Positions 1 to 11,580 are shown, counted from the first letter of the stretch. The stretch: DNA of 60,272 nt from Phoronis australis (GCA_002633005.1 NMRA01000619.1:21528-81799); one strand, 5' to 3'. A program made the numbers and translations. Notes: generated from the sequence alone by a model not told the origin.

Positions 1-658
1 AATAAAATGGCTGCCGAAGGCAGTGCACATTTGAAATAACTCGGCACAAATTAAAGAAAACTTCCGAATCGATGAATGCGGTATATCTGTGAGAGTTAAA
101 TCGAATCCTATTCAGATCATAACTTTGAAGTGGAATAATTCGGTGAGTACAACAGCAAGTCGGTTTTATGCTTAGGCGGACGAACATTGGGTTCCCCAGT
201 ATATGAGTCGAACCAATTTTTTTCGTTTTGATTTTTCTCTCGTTTTGAAAAAGTGCTTTGCTGTCATCGGAAAGGTAGTGCATTCTAATCAGTAAAAATC
301 AAATAAAGTTATTGCAATTTTTGTGGCGAAATTTGTGTCACTTTGTTCGTATCGCGTCGGCCATATTGGAGGACAGCGGATAAGTTACTACTAGTTTAAA
401 ACTTTGTGTAGGGAGGACAACGTTTTTTAATTTTTTTACAATATCCATGTGTCATACATTTTTGAAAAGCCCTTGGTGTGAGAAATAAAATGGTGCAAAA
501 ATCAGAAAAAGTGGATGAGCGGTTGACGAGAAAATGGCCGTTGAAATGCGACAATTATGCGTAAAATATTTTTACATAATTTCGTAAAAAATAAAAGAAT
601 ATACATGTGCTGCATATAAAAAGATTCGTCTAATTGAGACAAACATGGTGGTGTGTAT
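1..658. other. Unassigned flank, possible 5' exon
   Basis: No recognised gene. A YY1-like context (AAAATGGCTGCC) starts at position 5, but its reading frame stops after ten codons. In another frame, about 37-141 is open on the + strand and ends at a good donor-like GTGAGT at 142. This could be an exon fragment, but no family was recognised and no partner exon was found. The rest is AT-rich and featureless up to the TIR element at 659. Confidence 0.2.
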
Positions 659-2389
659 TACCGTAATCGTTCGGGTTAACGCCCTGGGCGGTTAAATTGG
701 CGAACCCAAAAAATCGGGGGTGGGCGGTTAACCAGACATGGGCGCTTAAACGTGAAATTTCAAGAAATCGGGGGGGGGGGGGGTAACTGAACATGGGCGC
801 TTATTACGACCGGCAACCGCCCTGGGCGGTTAATCTTACCTTATGATCTGAGTCACCACACGTACTAAGCCACATACTGGGATCGCCTAACACTTTGAAA
901 AGAACTTTATCGCCACCAAGTGCGTACTCTGCGCACTCTAATTAACAAATAGTTTCGAAAATGTAGAGTGTGGTCAAACTCCGAACGCTTGCATAGAAAG
1001 TTTGCTACATAATATGGCGCCTCAGGTGAGACCGATTATTGCGAATTATGCTCATTATTTCACTATACTTCGCAGACGTTGAACATGTTCACCTGCGTAG
1101 CAGACGGTAGCTGTGCTGTCGTTTTAACCCAGTTGTGGTCACGTGCTGACCCATTTTTCCTGTGATCAGTGCACTCCCATAATAAACAACTTAACTGACG
1201 GTCACGTAGACAAGGACTACCAGCAGTTCCGAATTTCAGTTCAAAATCATTTCGAGATAACAGAATGTACTCCTGGTCTGAATGGTCAAAAAGCATAAAA
1301 ATGTATAATCAATCACGAAATCGGGTTCAACTATTCAGCTGCCATGCACTGTCGATTCGCCTGTTTATGTTGCCGGTATGTGGAGTTGACATGTACGGTA
1401 CTCTGGCCTTTCAATGGCTAAATACAATAACAAACTTTTTGTTAACAAACTCTACATTCAAAAAATTGCCACCAAGTTACATTGCAAAACACAAACACGA
1501 GTTTCTGTCTACACTCGCGTTTTTACTGGTCGACTTAGCAAACAAGAAGTCGGCCGATTCCAGTGTCGACCTTGAACAACCGTCGTTGCGGTTTTCGTTT
1601 CGACTGCGAGACGCAGCTTTTGTTAGCAAATGAAACCATCTATTCTCGGTAAAAATAATTCTTAGACGAAGCCTTAATTGTTCGGGTAAGTAACCCCGGT
1701 TTACTATATGCGACGAAATTACCGTGACGAGAGTACTCGAAAGACGGGGATCTCGATAACCCGGCAATTACACTCACCAAAATATAAAGAATTTATCAAC
1801 TTTTCGCGGTTTATGGGAATTCTTCAAAATCCCGAGAGCTTACAACCTAAAGCGCATTCAGAGGGTTGGCAAAAGCAATGTCACATTTCTCTGACCTGGT
1901 TATTTCGAATGCATCTTTTATATAGTGCACTGTAGTCGATAACTCAGTGCGGCAGAGATTGTGGCTGAAAGTGGAGGTGTAGACGCCAGCGCGGTTCCTA
2001 AAGTTTGCGAACATGAGAAGAAAAGAAAGTGACAAAGTGTTCAAGTATTACATTTTGAAGTTAATCGATGACCCGTTACAATAATTTGTTACTGGTATCA
2101 TAATTCACATTGCTAAACCGCGGTCTCTGAGGCCGTCGTTGCACTCAATGTTATCATCGATCTTAATCTAAAAGGTCGGGGATTCGCGTTTCCTATTAGC
2201 ACAGGGCGGTAATCACCAATCGTCAAAAGTAGGGGATGGGCGGTTAACCGAGCAGTGGGCGGTTAATTGGAAATCTTCAAAAATAGCAGGGGGCGGTTAA
2301 CCGAGCAGTGGGCGGTTAAATCGAAATTCACCTAAAGTAGGGGGTGGGCGGTTAACTGAGCATGGGCGTTAACCCGAACGATTACGGTA
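659..2389. mobile_element. TIR DNA element with GGGCGGTTAA subterminal repeats
   Basis: The first 26 bases (659-684, beginning TACCGTAATCG) and the last 26 (2364-2389, ending CGATTACGGTA) are perfect inverted complements. Both sides are flanked by TAT, which suggests a 2-3 bp target duplication. Inside each end lies a cluster of GGGCGGTTAA or close variants (about 684-835 and 2204-2360), separated by spacers of about 25-35 bp; they alternate with a related 'catgggcgctta' motif. No transposase was recognised in the 1.4-kb interior. The 122-codon + strand frame at 1265-1633 resembles nothing I know. Most likely this is a non-autonomous DNA transposon whose subterminal repeats bind its transposase. 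The superfamily is unassigned. Confidence 0.75.
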
Positions 2390-2499
2390 TATGAAGTTTG
2401 GATCGATTTCTACAGAGATATTGCTGTTTAAGTGTGTTGTTATAGCATATAGAACAGGCTCATCATGTTTGATGAAAACAATGGATTACACAGCTTAAA

Positions 2500-2760
2500 A
2501 GGTAAAGAGCATTGGTGGATTTGGGGGGGGCAAGGGGGCCTGGCCCGTGGCCCCCCTAAAACTTATTTCATTTGGCAGTTTGAGGGTGCAAATATCTTAC
2601 GGATAAAATCCTGCGTAATACTCTGCCCTGCCCCCCCCTATCTAAAAATTCTAGATCTGCCCCTGAATACTACTACATGGGCAAACATCATTGCCTGACA
2701 GTGACAGGGGGCTGGGGGAGGCTATAGCTCCCCCACTTTTTTCAGTGCTGGGTGCCACCC
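2500..2760. repeat. G/C-run MITE-like fragments
   Basis: Several long G or C runs are set in otherwise AT-rich DNA. Read on the - strand, the segment near 2625-2670 begins CAGGGGCAGATCTAGAA followed by a G-run, a pattern common at the ends of non-autonomous elements in invertebrates. A second block at 2700-2760 contains the near-palindromic 'gggggaggctatagctccccc'-type core. No clean target duplication could be fixed, so the boundaries are approximate. Confidence 0.35.
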
Positions 2761-4540
2761 ATGTACTATTAGATCGTATCATGGCAAAAAACATCAGAAA
2801 GTAGACAAAAGACCATTTGGGAAAACAAATCACTCTTAACATAAAGGATTTCATCATTTACGCAACAAAAACTTTGTAACAACTTTATTTCGAACGGTGA
2901 AGTTGCGATGCCATTGAACTTAACGTAGCCGATGATGGCGCTGACATGCGGCGACTTAGTGAACTAACGACTGCTGTTTGAAAAGTGCCAATTCGCAGCA
3001 GTTTGACAGAATTTCTGAAATTTAAATAATTACCAATTAAAAGAGTGATAAATTCCTCATCTAAAAATCGGGGGGGGGGCATATTGCGCAACTGGAAAAA
3101 CAACAATCTCCCGACCGACCAAAATTAGGCCTTCCAGACGATCGAAAACTCGCCATGAAAACTTGGCCTTGACTTCAAGAAAACAACTTGAGGAGATGCG
3201 CACGCATCTAAACTACATCCTGTCCAAATTTCATGTTTATATTTGAGAGTATAGTGCTCTTTTGGATAGGAGGAACAAGAGGTACTTTTGGCGGAAAATC
3301 GTGCGCTAAAAAAAGCTTACAAAAAATTATTTATCAGCGCTAATTTGATACAAAAAGATTACAAACTTACAAATAAAGACTAAGGTAACGATTTATAACA
3401 CAAAATTGTCTTATAGTTAACGTTGAAGTCTGAAATCGGGTAATTTGCCGACGTGGGTTTTACACAGAGGCAGATATGGAGCACCGTGACCTACTTTTTG
3501 ATTGTCCTCCCTACTTTGTGTAAATTGTTTTGGCCAACAATTTACGGTGAAATTTAGTGAGACATATCTTTACTCACTAGTCTTCATGGTTCAACAGTGT
3601 TCACCAAATTTCAGCCTCGCAGTTATTACTCATTAAGTGATAAATTGCTCACAATTCCTGTTGGACTTCATCTTATTTCTGGCGTCACCAACAACATGGC
3701 GACTTTTGCTGAACTGGAAGGCATGTTCAACCTGTTACTTTGTAATTTGTGAAGATTTAACGTTGATACATTTTGACAAACGTTGATACAAACAAGAAAC
3801 TTTGTTCAATTTTCGTGTTTTTGGTGCAAAAATATAAGATATATTCGAATTATTTTACTGTGAATGTCCCATTCAGGTGATCTTAAACTAAGCTAAAAAA
3901 ATAGTTGAAATAATTTTGAAATGGTTTTTTGTTTGACTGTCAACTGCTGTTCAAGGCTTGATTAGGTGTCACAAAATGATTCATATTTTTCTAAATTTTA
4001 AGTTTCAATGGCTTTCAAGTCATGTGTTGTAACTTATTGCTTCTTATTTCAATTATCTTAATTTGAGAAATCAGCTATGTTGGATTGTGAAGCTTTAAGC
4101 TTCCAATTCTTGTTCCTTGCAACTTCATATTTTTTAATCATGCTCGTCAAATGCTGGTGTAAGGAAACACTATTTCGTCACCATGGTAATACTTACATGT
4201 ATGTCCACTTTCATATCATGGAAACTTTTGCTGTTGTGACACAGGACTAACCAGCCCGTAATTTTATGCAAGTGTCTGAAACAACCTTTGAATGTATACG
4301 GCATTTATGATTTGAACATTTTACTTTGGCAAAACAGCTTGCAACCACATTCCTTTACCGTTCGTCAGTGTCTGGTCTCAATCCGCACCGGGTCCGATAG
4401 GCTGTGGTACCGAGTCCGGCAAAATAATTTCTGTCAAAATTTATTCGCCACATTTCTTCAGCAAATTCGATAAAATTGTCCGTATTTTGATTTTATTAAA
4501 ATTAAGGCGCGCTGTCAATTATTTTATCCCCATTTGCAGG
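2761..4540. other. Intergenic, nothing recognised
   Basis: The DNA is AT-rich with only short reading frames. A short C-run sits at about 3068-3080 on the - strand. I see no exon, repeat boundary or RNA gene that I can support. Confidence 0.4.
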
Positions 4541-4604
4541 CTGGTAACAGGCACTCGTCCATTCACACTGACGGCATTTTCATAGCCTGGGTTTCTGAAT
4601 GAAT

Positions 4605-4662
4605 TGCACTTCCGGGTTCGCAGTAAGTTCAAAATGGCGGTGGTTCGTCGGGTGCGAATCGT
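4605..4662 (+). promoter_or_regulatory. Housekeeping-type promoter and candidate first coding exon
   Basis: An ETS-type site (CACTTCCGGGT, about 4607-4617) lies just upstream of a YY1-like initiator (AAAATGGCGG) that contains an ATG at 4634. The ATG opens the frame MAVVRRVRI, which runs into a strong splice donor GTGAGT at 4661. This arrangement is typical of metazoan genes for ribosomal and mitochondrial proteins. The arginine-rich nine residues could start a mitochondrial presequence, and the next + strand gene is MRPL27. However, this donor ends in phase 0 while the best MRPL27 exon-2 acceptor needs one carried base. Direct joining would therefore require the weaker acceptor at 13859 or an unseen intermediate exon. 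Confidence 0.45.
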
Positions 4663-5880
4663 GAGTGGCGCGTTCATTTAAACTTTTTTCGAGTACGGAT
4701 CGTGTATTATTTATGGGGTAGGTACTTCTTGGATCCTTATAACATCCTCTAACCATGTAATAAGGGTTAACAACGTGTGAGACCAGGACTTTAAGGTCTT
4801 GTCTATGATGAGTAAACTTGTATAATGCACCAAACTGCACCCAATTACATCTAGTTTTTCAAATTTTGCCTGTGGAAGGTCAAGCACCACCCCTCCATGG
4901 GAGAATCTCACTTCATCCCATGCTCGCATGAGGCGCCAGGTTCCGCACCCGCTTCGAGCATTTACCACCACGCTCCTTTCAAAAAACAGACAATAAGGGG
5001 ATCCCACTTCTCATATTTGCATGCGGCAACGGGGTTTACACACCGCTTTGGTCATTCACCACCCAGGGGAATCCCTGCATTTCATTGTGTCGCATTACTC
5101 AGTGGTGCCTTGTGGCTGAATAATGCTTTTCTACATCCACCTTTGATGTCACGAAAGTTGATCTAAGGTCCTATGGTGTTGTACAGGGCAATTATTGCAT
5201 TGGCAATTTTTTTCACAGCAATAAAGTACTGGCTGAAATAAGTTGAAATGTCAAGAAACTAGTGTTTGGCCTCTGGAATTGAATTCATCGTGAAAAGTTT
5301 TAGTGTAGAATTCTTCTCTCGCGAAAGATATAACAATAAAAATTTACCAAATTGTTGGACAGGTTTTTATTTGTTGACTACTGATTTGAGTCCATGAGTT
5401 TTTACATTAAAGTATTCATTCAATGTGGGAAATAATTGGTGTTTACATCGTGACATCGGACGAAAGACTGAACCTGGCAATTAACATTAAGAAAGTTTGA
5501 TATCAGGCCTCTGAAAACTGGTATTGTCTGGAATCCTGACTTTAAACAGGAGTACTATATATTTGCAATATTAGTTGGAGAGGTGTGGTCCCTGACTGCC
5601 TGATGAAAATTGCTTTGAGAACCAGTTACCACCTCTGAATAATGTCTATTACCAATAATTCCATTCCATAACCCAGCGTTTCTTGCCACAAGTACCTCGC
5701 AAGTGTCATTCTCCTGAACAGGGCCCAGGATTCTCCTGAAACATTCAGAAAACATTTTCGGCAACATTTTCTCAATGGGGCTGTTCGATGGGGTGTTGCT
5801 GCTGTAATAGTGGTGATTGAATTGCGCATGTGTCACTGTCTGTATGTAAACATCTGGTAAAAAGACGGAATTGTTCTAAA
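4663..5880. other. No gene recognised
   Basis: The stretch holds only short shadow frames. An octamer ATTTGCAT at about 5016 sits in a relatively GC-rich patch (4900-5060), but no histone, snRNA or tRNA gene could be recognised around it. Confidence 0.3.
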
Positions 5881-5886
5881 AATAGG

Positions 5887-6090
5887 TCGCCGCGCTAAGC
5901 CTTATTATTGCTATTTTCCCGGGTGCAAATCTTCGACAGGTGGTCACAAATTCCCAAAAGACCTAAGGTTACTACAGGTGTGGAGAATTGCTGTCAAAAG
6001 GGTCAACCAAGTGACAAAATGTGCGTGGATGCCGAAGCCTCATGCCCCGTGTGTACTCTATGCATTTCCATTGAGAAACTGCATAAGCAC
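5887..6090 (+). pseudogene. Degenerate THAP zinc-finger fragment
   Basis: The + strand frame reads a THAP-domain pattern: a C-x4-C start (CYFPGC), a HKFPKD block, the invariant tryptophan in VWRIAV, and a basic stretch. The expected closing Cys-x2-His-Phe lies one frame away near 6045-6062 and reads VYSMHF, with the cysteine changed to tyrosine. A frameshift and loss of a zinc ligand indicate a dead copy, probably from a THAP-carrying transposon as elsewhere in this window. There is no recognisable TIR on either side. The family pattern is known; its origin is inferred. Confidence 0.5.
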
Positions 6091-6169
6091 ATTACTTGGT
6101 GAATTTTTAGCAATTACTTTTTATCGACATCGCTCAGTCATGTTATCCCCACCAGTTACCCCCCACTGA

Positions 6170-6760
6170 ATAACGGGTTTATTCAGTGGAACTGAGTGTT
6201 TCTCTTCAGAAACTCACCTGGCACCCGTATGGTAGGCTAGCAGCACATATTCACATATTGTCCTGGGTGGGAGTGCTCCCAATATACGTAAGAGCTGTAT
6301 GGGACGTGCCGCTTAGAAGTCAAGGGTGACTTTTTCACAGCAGTTACTCTTCAAAACTATGCCATGTCCAGTAAAATTCTCTAGATGAGCGAGTTTCCTT
6401 ACTTTATAGCAGACCCCACCCCTAGCACTACCACAGTATAGTTACCGAATCAACAATAATGAGCTATTCAGTATATTTGTAACATTGGATTGTAATAAAT
6501 ATTGACACCTGGAGTGAATTTATTTGTTGAGATCAGAAACACATTTTAGGTGTCATGAAAAATGCATCACTTCTAGCTTGTTTCACATATTTTAATTCAG
6601 ATCTTGAATCAGGCTTGGGAACAAGGATTATTAGTTTCTACATATCAACATGAAGATTAAATGTCAAATAAGTTCTGCCTTACAAAAGTATTTTTCTGGA
6701 GAATAGGTTGGTCATTGGTCTCTAGAGGCATAGAGTACGAGATGATAACTTAGAGACGTG
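6170..6760. other. No gene recognised
   Basis: There is a short imperfect hairpin at about 6165-6192 (ACTGAATAACGGGTTTATTCAGT). Otherwise this is AT-rich unassigned sequence up to the Penelope-like element. Confidence 0.35.
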
Positions 6761-6761
6761 G

Positions 6762-6920
6762 TAGGTTGGTTGCAGACGTTTCGACCTGGTCCGCCATATC
6801 TTTGTCAATGAATGAGGGATTTCCCGCCTTTTGCGGGTTAAGAATGTTTGAATACATGGGAGGTAAGTGGAAGCCGAGGTCCCGGTTCAAGAGGGGGCGC
6901 TAAATGCTGATGTTTATTGA
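6762..6920 (-). repeat. Inverted terminal segment of the PLE
   Basis: This is about 160 bp, the near-exact reverse complement of 9262-9420, including the motif for the 'GGCGGGAAATCCCTCATTC' block. It forms the inverted 5' flank of the PLE, and its partner copy directly follows the GIY-YIG coding region. Confidence 0.8.
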
Positions 6921-7625
6921 CTCTCGACGGAACCTTACCTTTCTTGGATCTATGTGTACACGTAGTTGATAATGGCTCCATCATTGTCAAGATCTACAGG
7001 AAACCGACACATATGGACCACTACCTCCAGTTTTCATCCAACCACCCTTTAAAGCACAAACATTCTGACACCCGTACCCTCCTGGATAGAGCTGATTGTT
7101 ACATCACAGAGACACAGACTACCGACACTATGTCGAAGACGTTGACCATGTTTAAAGGAGCATGCCAACCAAAAACAACCTAATTTGTATCAATTTAGAT
7201 AGAGTAGTTCTACTCGATAACGGCACATATGTTTGCGTTATCTGACGGCATACGGAGGTGTTGAAATTATCCAATGACGTAATGGGTTTCACACGCAGTC
7301 TGTTCAGCAGTTCACAACACGGGTTACTGGTGTCAATTCATGGTTTAACAGCAATAAATCATCAAACTTCAATTTAAAACCCTTAAAAATACACCGAGTT
7401 CTTATAAAAACGTGTTATTTTATTTTGCTGTTACGATTTATTGGTATTTGGACACACCGTAGCCTACAAAGTTCGACAGGCCAATTAGGTCCGTAGTAGG
7501 AGTTTGGGGTCTGTTCGGAGATAAATTCGAAGGATTTTTCCGTGAGATACAGACAGGAGAACCTAGATCTGTGTTGTTTAGACTTGTGATTTTTTGAGTT
7601 CTAAACACACAAAACGCTTGTTATC

Positions 7626-7731
7626 CTGACCAGTGGCTCGGAGCCCGATCAGGCTCGTCGCGGCCGGACTGACTCGTTATTCTGGCCAGCGGTTCTGTCG
7701 GAAACGATCAGGCCCGTTGCTGCCAGACTGA
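7626..7731. repeat. Two-unit tandem repeat, about 55 bp
   Basis: Two imperfect copies, each running from a CTGACCAGTGGCT-like start to a GCCRGACTGA end, lie inside TTAA element 3. They are unusually GC-rich for the region. Confidence 0.5.
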
Positions 7732-8295
7732 AGACATCACGAACGTAAACCAGCCAAAGTTGGAAACTAAACTTCCATTCAAGAAAATATACTAGTGAGC
7801 CAAAGAAGTAATGTGCACGTGGTTATGTAGGTGAATTAGCCACGAAACTGCAAATATATTTACTCGTCAGGGGCCGCTAATCCATGTCCCCTTTGGCCAC
7901 AGAACCGTCAGGGCAGAAGTTGTACATTGACAATTATTATTTGAATAATGTAAATGTAAATAATTATTCTCCTAACACCTGGCCGTGGGATAGAAAATCG
8001 AGTTGTTTCACAACAGTTTATGTCAGCAAACACTGAATTAGCATGGGCTCACACGGCCTCGCTGTCCCGTCAATTAGATTTATTGCACCTAAAGCCGGTA
8101 ACGCAGTGATTTATTCATTGCTGGCTTCTCAAATCATTTGCACTCACGAGCACTCCAAAGGCATTACAAATTGCATTGAAAGAGACGGACTTTGTTTCAG
8201 TTTTATATGAGTATTGGTTAGGATGACAATAATTTATTTTGAAACAGAATGCTCAATAATAAACGTCAACATGGAAACCCGCAATCGCAACTTAG

Positions 8296-8440
8296 ATGCA
8301 AGCTCATCCAGACGAAGACTTCGCAGGTGGATCGTTAAGTTTCACAGGCTACCAGTTCGAAATGGAATACAGTGAAATATTAGAGAGGCGCCGTGAACAA
8401 GCTCAGACAATGGAACGTATTGATAGTTATTTGTTAAGCC
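8296..8440 (+). pseudogene. P2X7-like protein fragment in TTAA element 3
   Basis: The frame contains GYQFEMEYSEILERRREQAQ followed by TMERI, matching the acidic 'YxFEPEY' plus ERR region that precedes the cysteine-rich domain in P2X purinoceptor 7-like transposon-associated proteins. The same kind of segment precedes the cysteine domain in element 1 (37335-37712). The cysteine-rich part itself is missing here and the frame runs into the antisense THAP region. Recognition rests on the shared pattern, so it is moderately uncertain. Confidence 0.4.
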
Positions 8441-8663
8441 GGCATGTGTCGGGCATTGTCAGTGACTGCAGGCCACAGACACGGAGATGTTCTATGGCCT
8501 CATACTTTCTATTTACGGCGTACTTTTCATTGTTCACTACCGCGAGCCACTTCCTAAGCATTTCGAACTCAGGAGGAAGTCGAAAAAACGATATACCCGC
8601 TTTTCTTGCAGCTGCATAGTTCGGAGAAGCGGGAACGATGCACCGCAACATAGCGGCATTCAC
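8440..8663 (-). pseudogene. THAP zinc-finger fragment in TTAA element 3
   Basis: On the - strand, 78 codons show a THAP core: a CIVPASPN start, the AGISFFRLP block, the tryptophan in RKWLA, and a VCGLQSL end. Functional THAP fingers have C-x2-4-C ... C-x2-H. Here the second Cys is Ser and the final His is Gln, so zinc binding is probably lost. It starts about 160 bp from the right TIR, similar to the THAP ORF position in element 1. Confidence 0.6.
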
Positions 8664-9425
8664 TCTGCAAATGAACCACTGACGTCGTTGCGTCGTTTCT
8701 CACCTTCCTCACAGGTTAACGCGACACCTCTTGGCAAGGTAAGGTCGACTGTATGCGAGGCGATGTGGATATAGACTGATTAAGACGGCAAAAAGACTAA
8801 TTAAATCGGGTGGCATTCTCCTTTAAGATGCTTCGCGAGCTAATGGATACCAGGAATGGATGTTCAGACCCCCACCCCACGTCGTAAATCTACAAAAAAA
8901 CTCGATGACCCCTCCGTTGCCATCCCATACATAAGAGGAGTGTCTGAACGCCTACAACACACTTACAGAACCCGCGGAATTTCTTCATACATGAAACCTA
9001 TCAACACCCTCCGTTCCCTACTAGTCAGACTCAACCCCGATGGCTAAATAATGTGGGGTCATATACCAGCTGAAATGTGACCAGGATTCCAACCACACCT
9101 ACATTGGAGAAACCAAGAGACCGTTCCTCACCAGATTCAGTGAACATCAGAAGCTAGACAGACCAACAGCTGTGGGGGAACACATATTGGCGACTGGGCA
9201 TTCCATCTCTCTCGCGACATCCAGGATCCTAGCCAAAGAACAGGACTGGTATGCTCGCAAGCTATAACAGTCAATAAACATCAGCATTCAGCACCCCTCT
9301 TGAACCTCCACTTACCTCCCATGTATTCGAACATTCTTAACCAGCGAAAGGCGGGAAATCCCTCATTCATTGACATACCTGGCGGACCAGGTCGAAACCT
9401 CGGCAACCAACCTACCACGTAAGTG

Positions 9426-11580
9426 ATCCTCTTATACTCCAAAAGTATGTTTATCTTGTGTTATCTTTTATAATTTGCTAATATTTCTCTGACTATTCTG
9501 TTACAGGTGAGAGAAAACAACTAAAACCAGCTGTGTTACCGTGTACTAATAACCTTTCGACAAATTGAAAGGCAGTCTTTCAGCAATAACCTGAGAAAGT
9601 TGAACCTCCTAATTCAGAAAGTCAGCCCTTGATATCCCTGAGGATGGACTCTGTTGTATTGGGAAAATTACAATTGTTTTTAACAAGTAATGTTGTTCCT
9701 TTGTATGTATGTAGTTGTTCAGTTTGACATTTTGTTTTTAAATACATTGATTATTGTTTATTTTCGAATCTAGTGCATAGCATGTTCTTATCCAGCTAGT
9801 TACGATTGAAAACATTCTTTGCTTGCATGTGGAACTTCTGTTATAGACAAGTTAACACAAAACTTAACTTAAAACTGTTCAAAGGCCTTAAGAAAGCTCT
9901 AAAAATAGTTTCACACATAAACAAATCAAATGCAAACAAAGGGAATACTTCGTTTTGATCGCCTGACATTTCTGTAGGTTAACAGGAAAATTACAATTCG
10001 CAAGCGTAATCGGTTTTAACTTCTGCTTTTAAAAGAAGCAGCACAACTGCACTGTATGAAGCTTTAAAACTGAAGAAATGTTGTGGTTTGAATAATTAGT
10101 GACAAACCTGCCAGTTGAAAAGTTTATTCGATCATCAATGTGTAACATTAACAGCCTTTTCTGTGACAATAAGACAATCTATGCAATCACTGAATGTCAT
10201 TTACGCATTATGTGTACCAAATTGAAAAATTTTTACCATCAGTATAAAGCCATTCTTCTGAAAGGAAAAGTTAATGTCACTCAGTGAGAAAGGACAGGTG
10301 TTTATACCAGATGCTTTTGGTTTTCATTTCACTGGGATTGACTTTCAATGGCCTATAGAAGCGTTTGTGTAAAGGTCTAGTTTCGGCACATGGCTTTCCT
10401 TCATGTAACCTCATTCAGCCTCAGCAACGTCCACAATTAGATCCTTGAAGGTAAACACAACATCATATCACTTGACTCGCTTTGTGCCCAAAATCTGACC
10501 CTGAACTTGACCTGAGTGTTACTAGGTCTTCTTTAGCTTCAGTCCCTCATGTTTCGTTCAGGAAAGGAAATACGTCGTCCACACATGACTCATTGCCTAT
10601 GAAATGGGATCCTCACCAATGAGGCTGGCTGGTGTAGCAGTCAAATGTAGTTCCTCTTCACACACAAACAATCTGCTGCAGCATTTTCCTTTGATACTGC
10701 AATTCACATTTCTCCAGGGCCACGGTCTTGTACATTGTGCCATGCAGCACTGTTGGTGTTTGAACGACATGCTGTAGGAAGAGAAAGAAGTAACAAAGCT
10801 TGTCTACATTGCAGCTTGAAGTGTCCTTATAATGTCACTGAACCTGGACAAATATTGAAACATGAATAATTAAGTACGTCAGGTTGGGAAAAAAATGTTG
10901 CCCTTGTTCGTCATGGCAGTCGTATGAATTTTTGAACGACTTGCAACATTTCAAGGCATGAGTTAAGACTGTCCAGTCGTTGAGAATTCATGAAATGTAA
11001 TATATTTTTTTGGGTTTACAATGGATAGCAAAACAGTTTCATGAAACTTGAAAGAACTTAAGAAGATTAAGAATTACCGCACCATGCTATTTCCACTGAA
11101 CACTATCACCTCAGTTGCACCAAATTTTACAACCCCAATCCCCTATGACAACATAACTATTCAGCATTGATTGATGTAATTGTAACTGATAAACCTGTTA
11201 GATATCTTTCCAAACTTTAATAATACTGCTTTGATGTACAAAAAGATCCCGAGTGCTACATCAAGTAATACTATAGTAACACACTCACAACAAATAATGA
11301 TTAACCCGACTGGTGACTGACTGGCTAGTACTTCAGTTGACAGGCTCCAGCATTGTAAACATGGAATAATCGTTAAAAGAATCACAAACCTTACCTTTCT
11401 ATAAGATCATGCTTCCTCTTGTAGAAGCATCCTTTTCATGCAATCTCAGATTCACCATGTATTAAGCAGCTTGCGAAATCGAGGCTGCTTAATCTATCAC
11501 ACTAGTACACGTTGGCCCTCTAGTAATGTAAAGATTGTCGAATAGCCTAATTATGATATTTTTTCTGTCATCCCATACCT
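9426..11580. other. Long stretch without recognised gene
   Basis: A segment near 9600-9670 ('CCCTGAGGATGGACTCTG', then 'TTGGGAAAA') resembles untranslated parts of Penelope-like elements and may be a second PLE remnant. The remainder is AT-rich with short random frames. If the candidate exon at 4634 belongs to MRPL27, this lies in its first intron. Confidence 0.3.

Larger units (their letters stand above)
7156..8822. mobile_element. TTAA-flanked THAP element 3 (Kolobok-like), inside the PLE
   Basis: The ends are inverted: AGGAGCATGCCAACC on the left, and the complement of AGGAGAATGCCACCC on the right. They are flanked directly by TTAA at 7152-7155 and 8823-8826. The length is 1667 bp. Inside, a THAP-finger frame runs leftward from 8663 and a P2X7-like frame runs rightward from 8296. 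They meet head-on near 8440, as if the middle of a convergent gene pair had been deleted. TTAA targets and THAP fingers are features of Kolobok-type elements (recalled, not searched). No DDE catalytic domain was recognised, so this copy is probably non-autonomous. Confidence 0.65.
6762..9425 (+). mobile_element. Penelope-like retroelement (PLE), broken copy
   Basis: Two blocks of one Penelope-like protein occur in order on the + strand. At 6917-7150 is the RT C-terminal part with LPFLDLCVHV and YRKPTHMDHYL. At 8856-9300 are the linker and GIY-YIG endonuclease region, with YIRGVSERL, TLRSLLVRL, a broken C-x2-C then TYIGETKR-like block, and GEHILATGH. About 160 bp at 6762-6920 is an inverted copy of 9262-9420, an arrangement typical of PLE terminal repeats. 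Frameshifts and stops show that the copy is dead. A separate 1.67-kb TTAA element sits between the two protein blocks (7156-8822). PLEs are telomere-related reverse transcriptase elements spread through animals. Confidence 0.8.

Noticed and set aside
1265-1633. 122-codon + strand frame inside the GGGCGGTTAA element
   Set aside because: No similarity to a transposase or other family I recognise, and an overlapping antisense frame of similar length suggests chance.
4900-5100. Octamer ATTTGCAT as a histone or snRNA promoter
   Set aside because: No histone coding sequence, snRNA core or tRNA-like fold follows on either strand.
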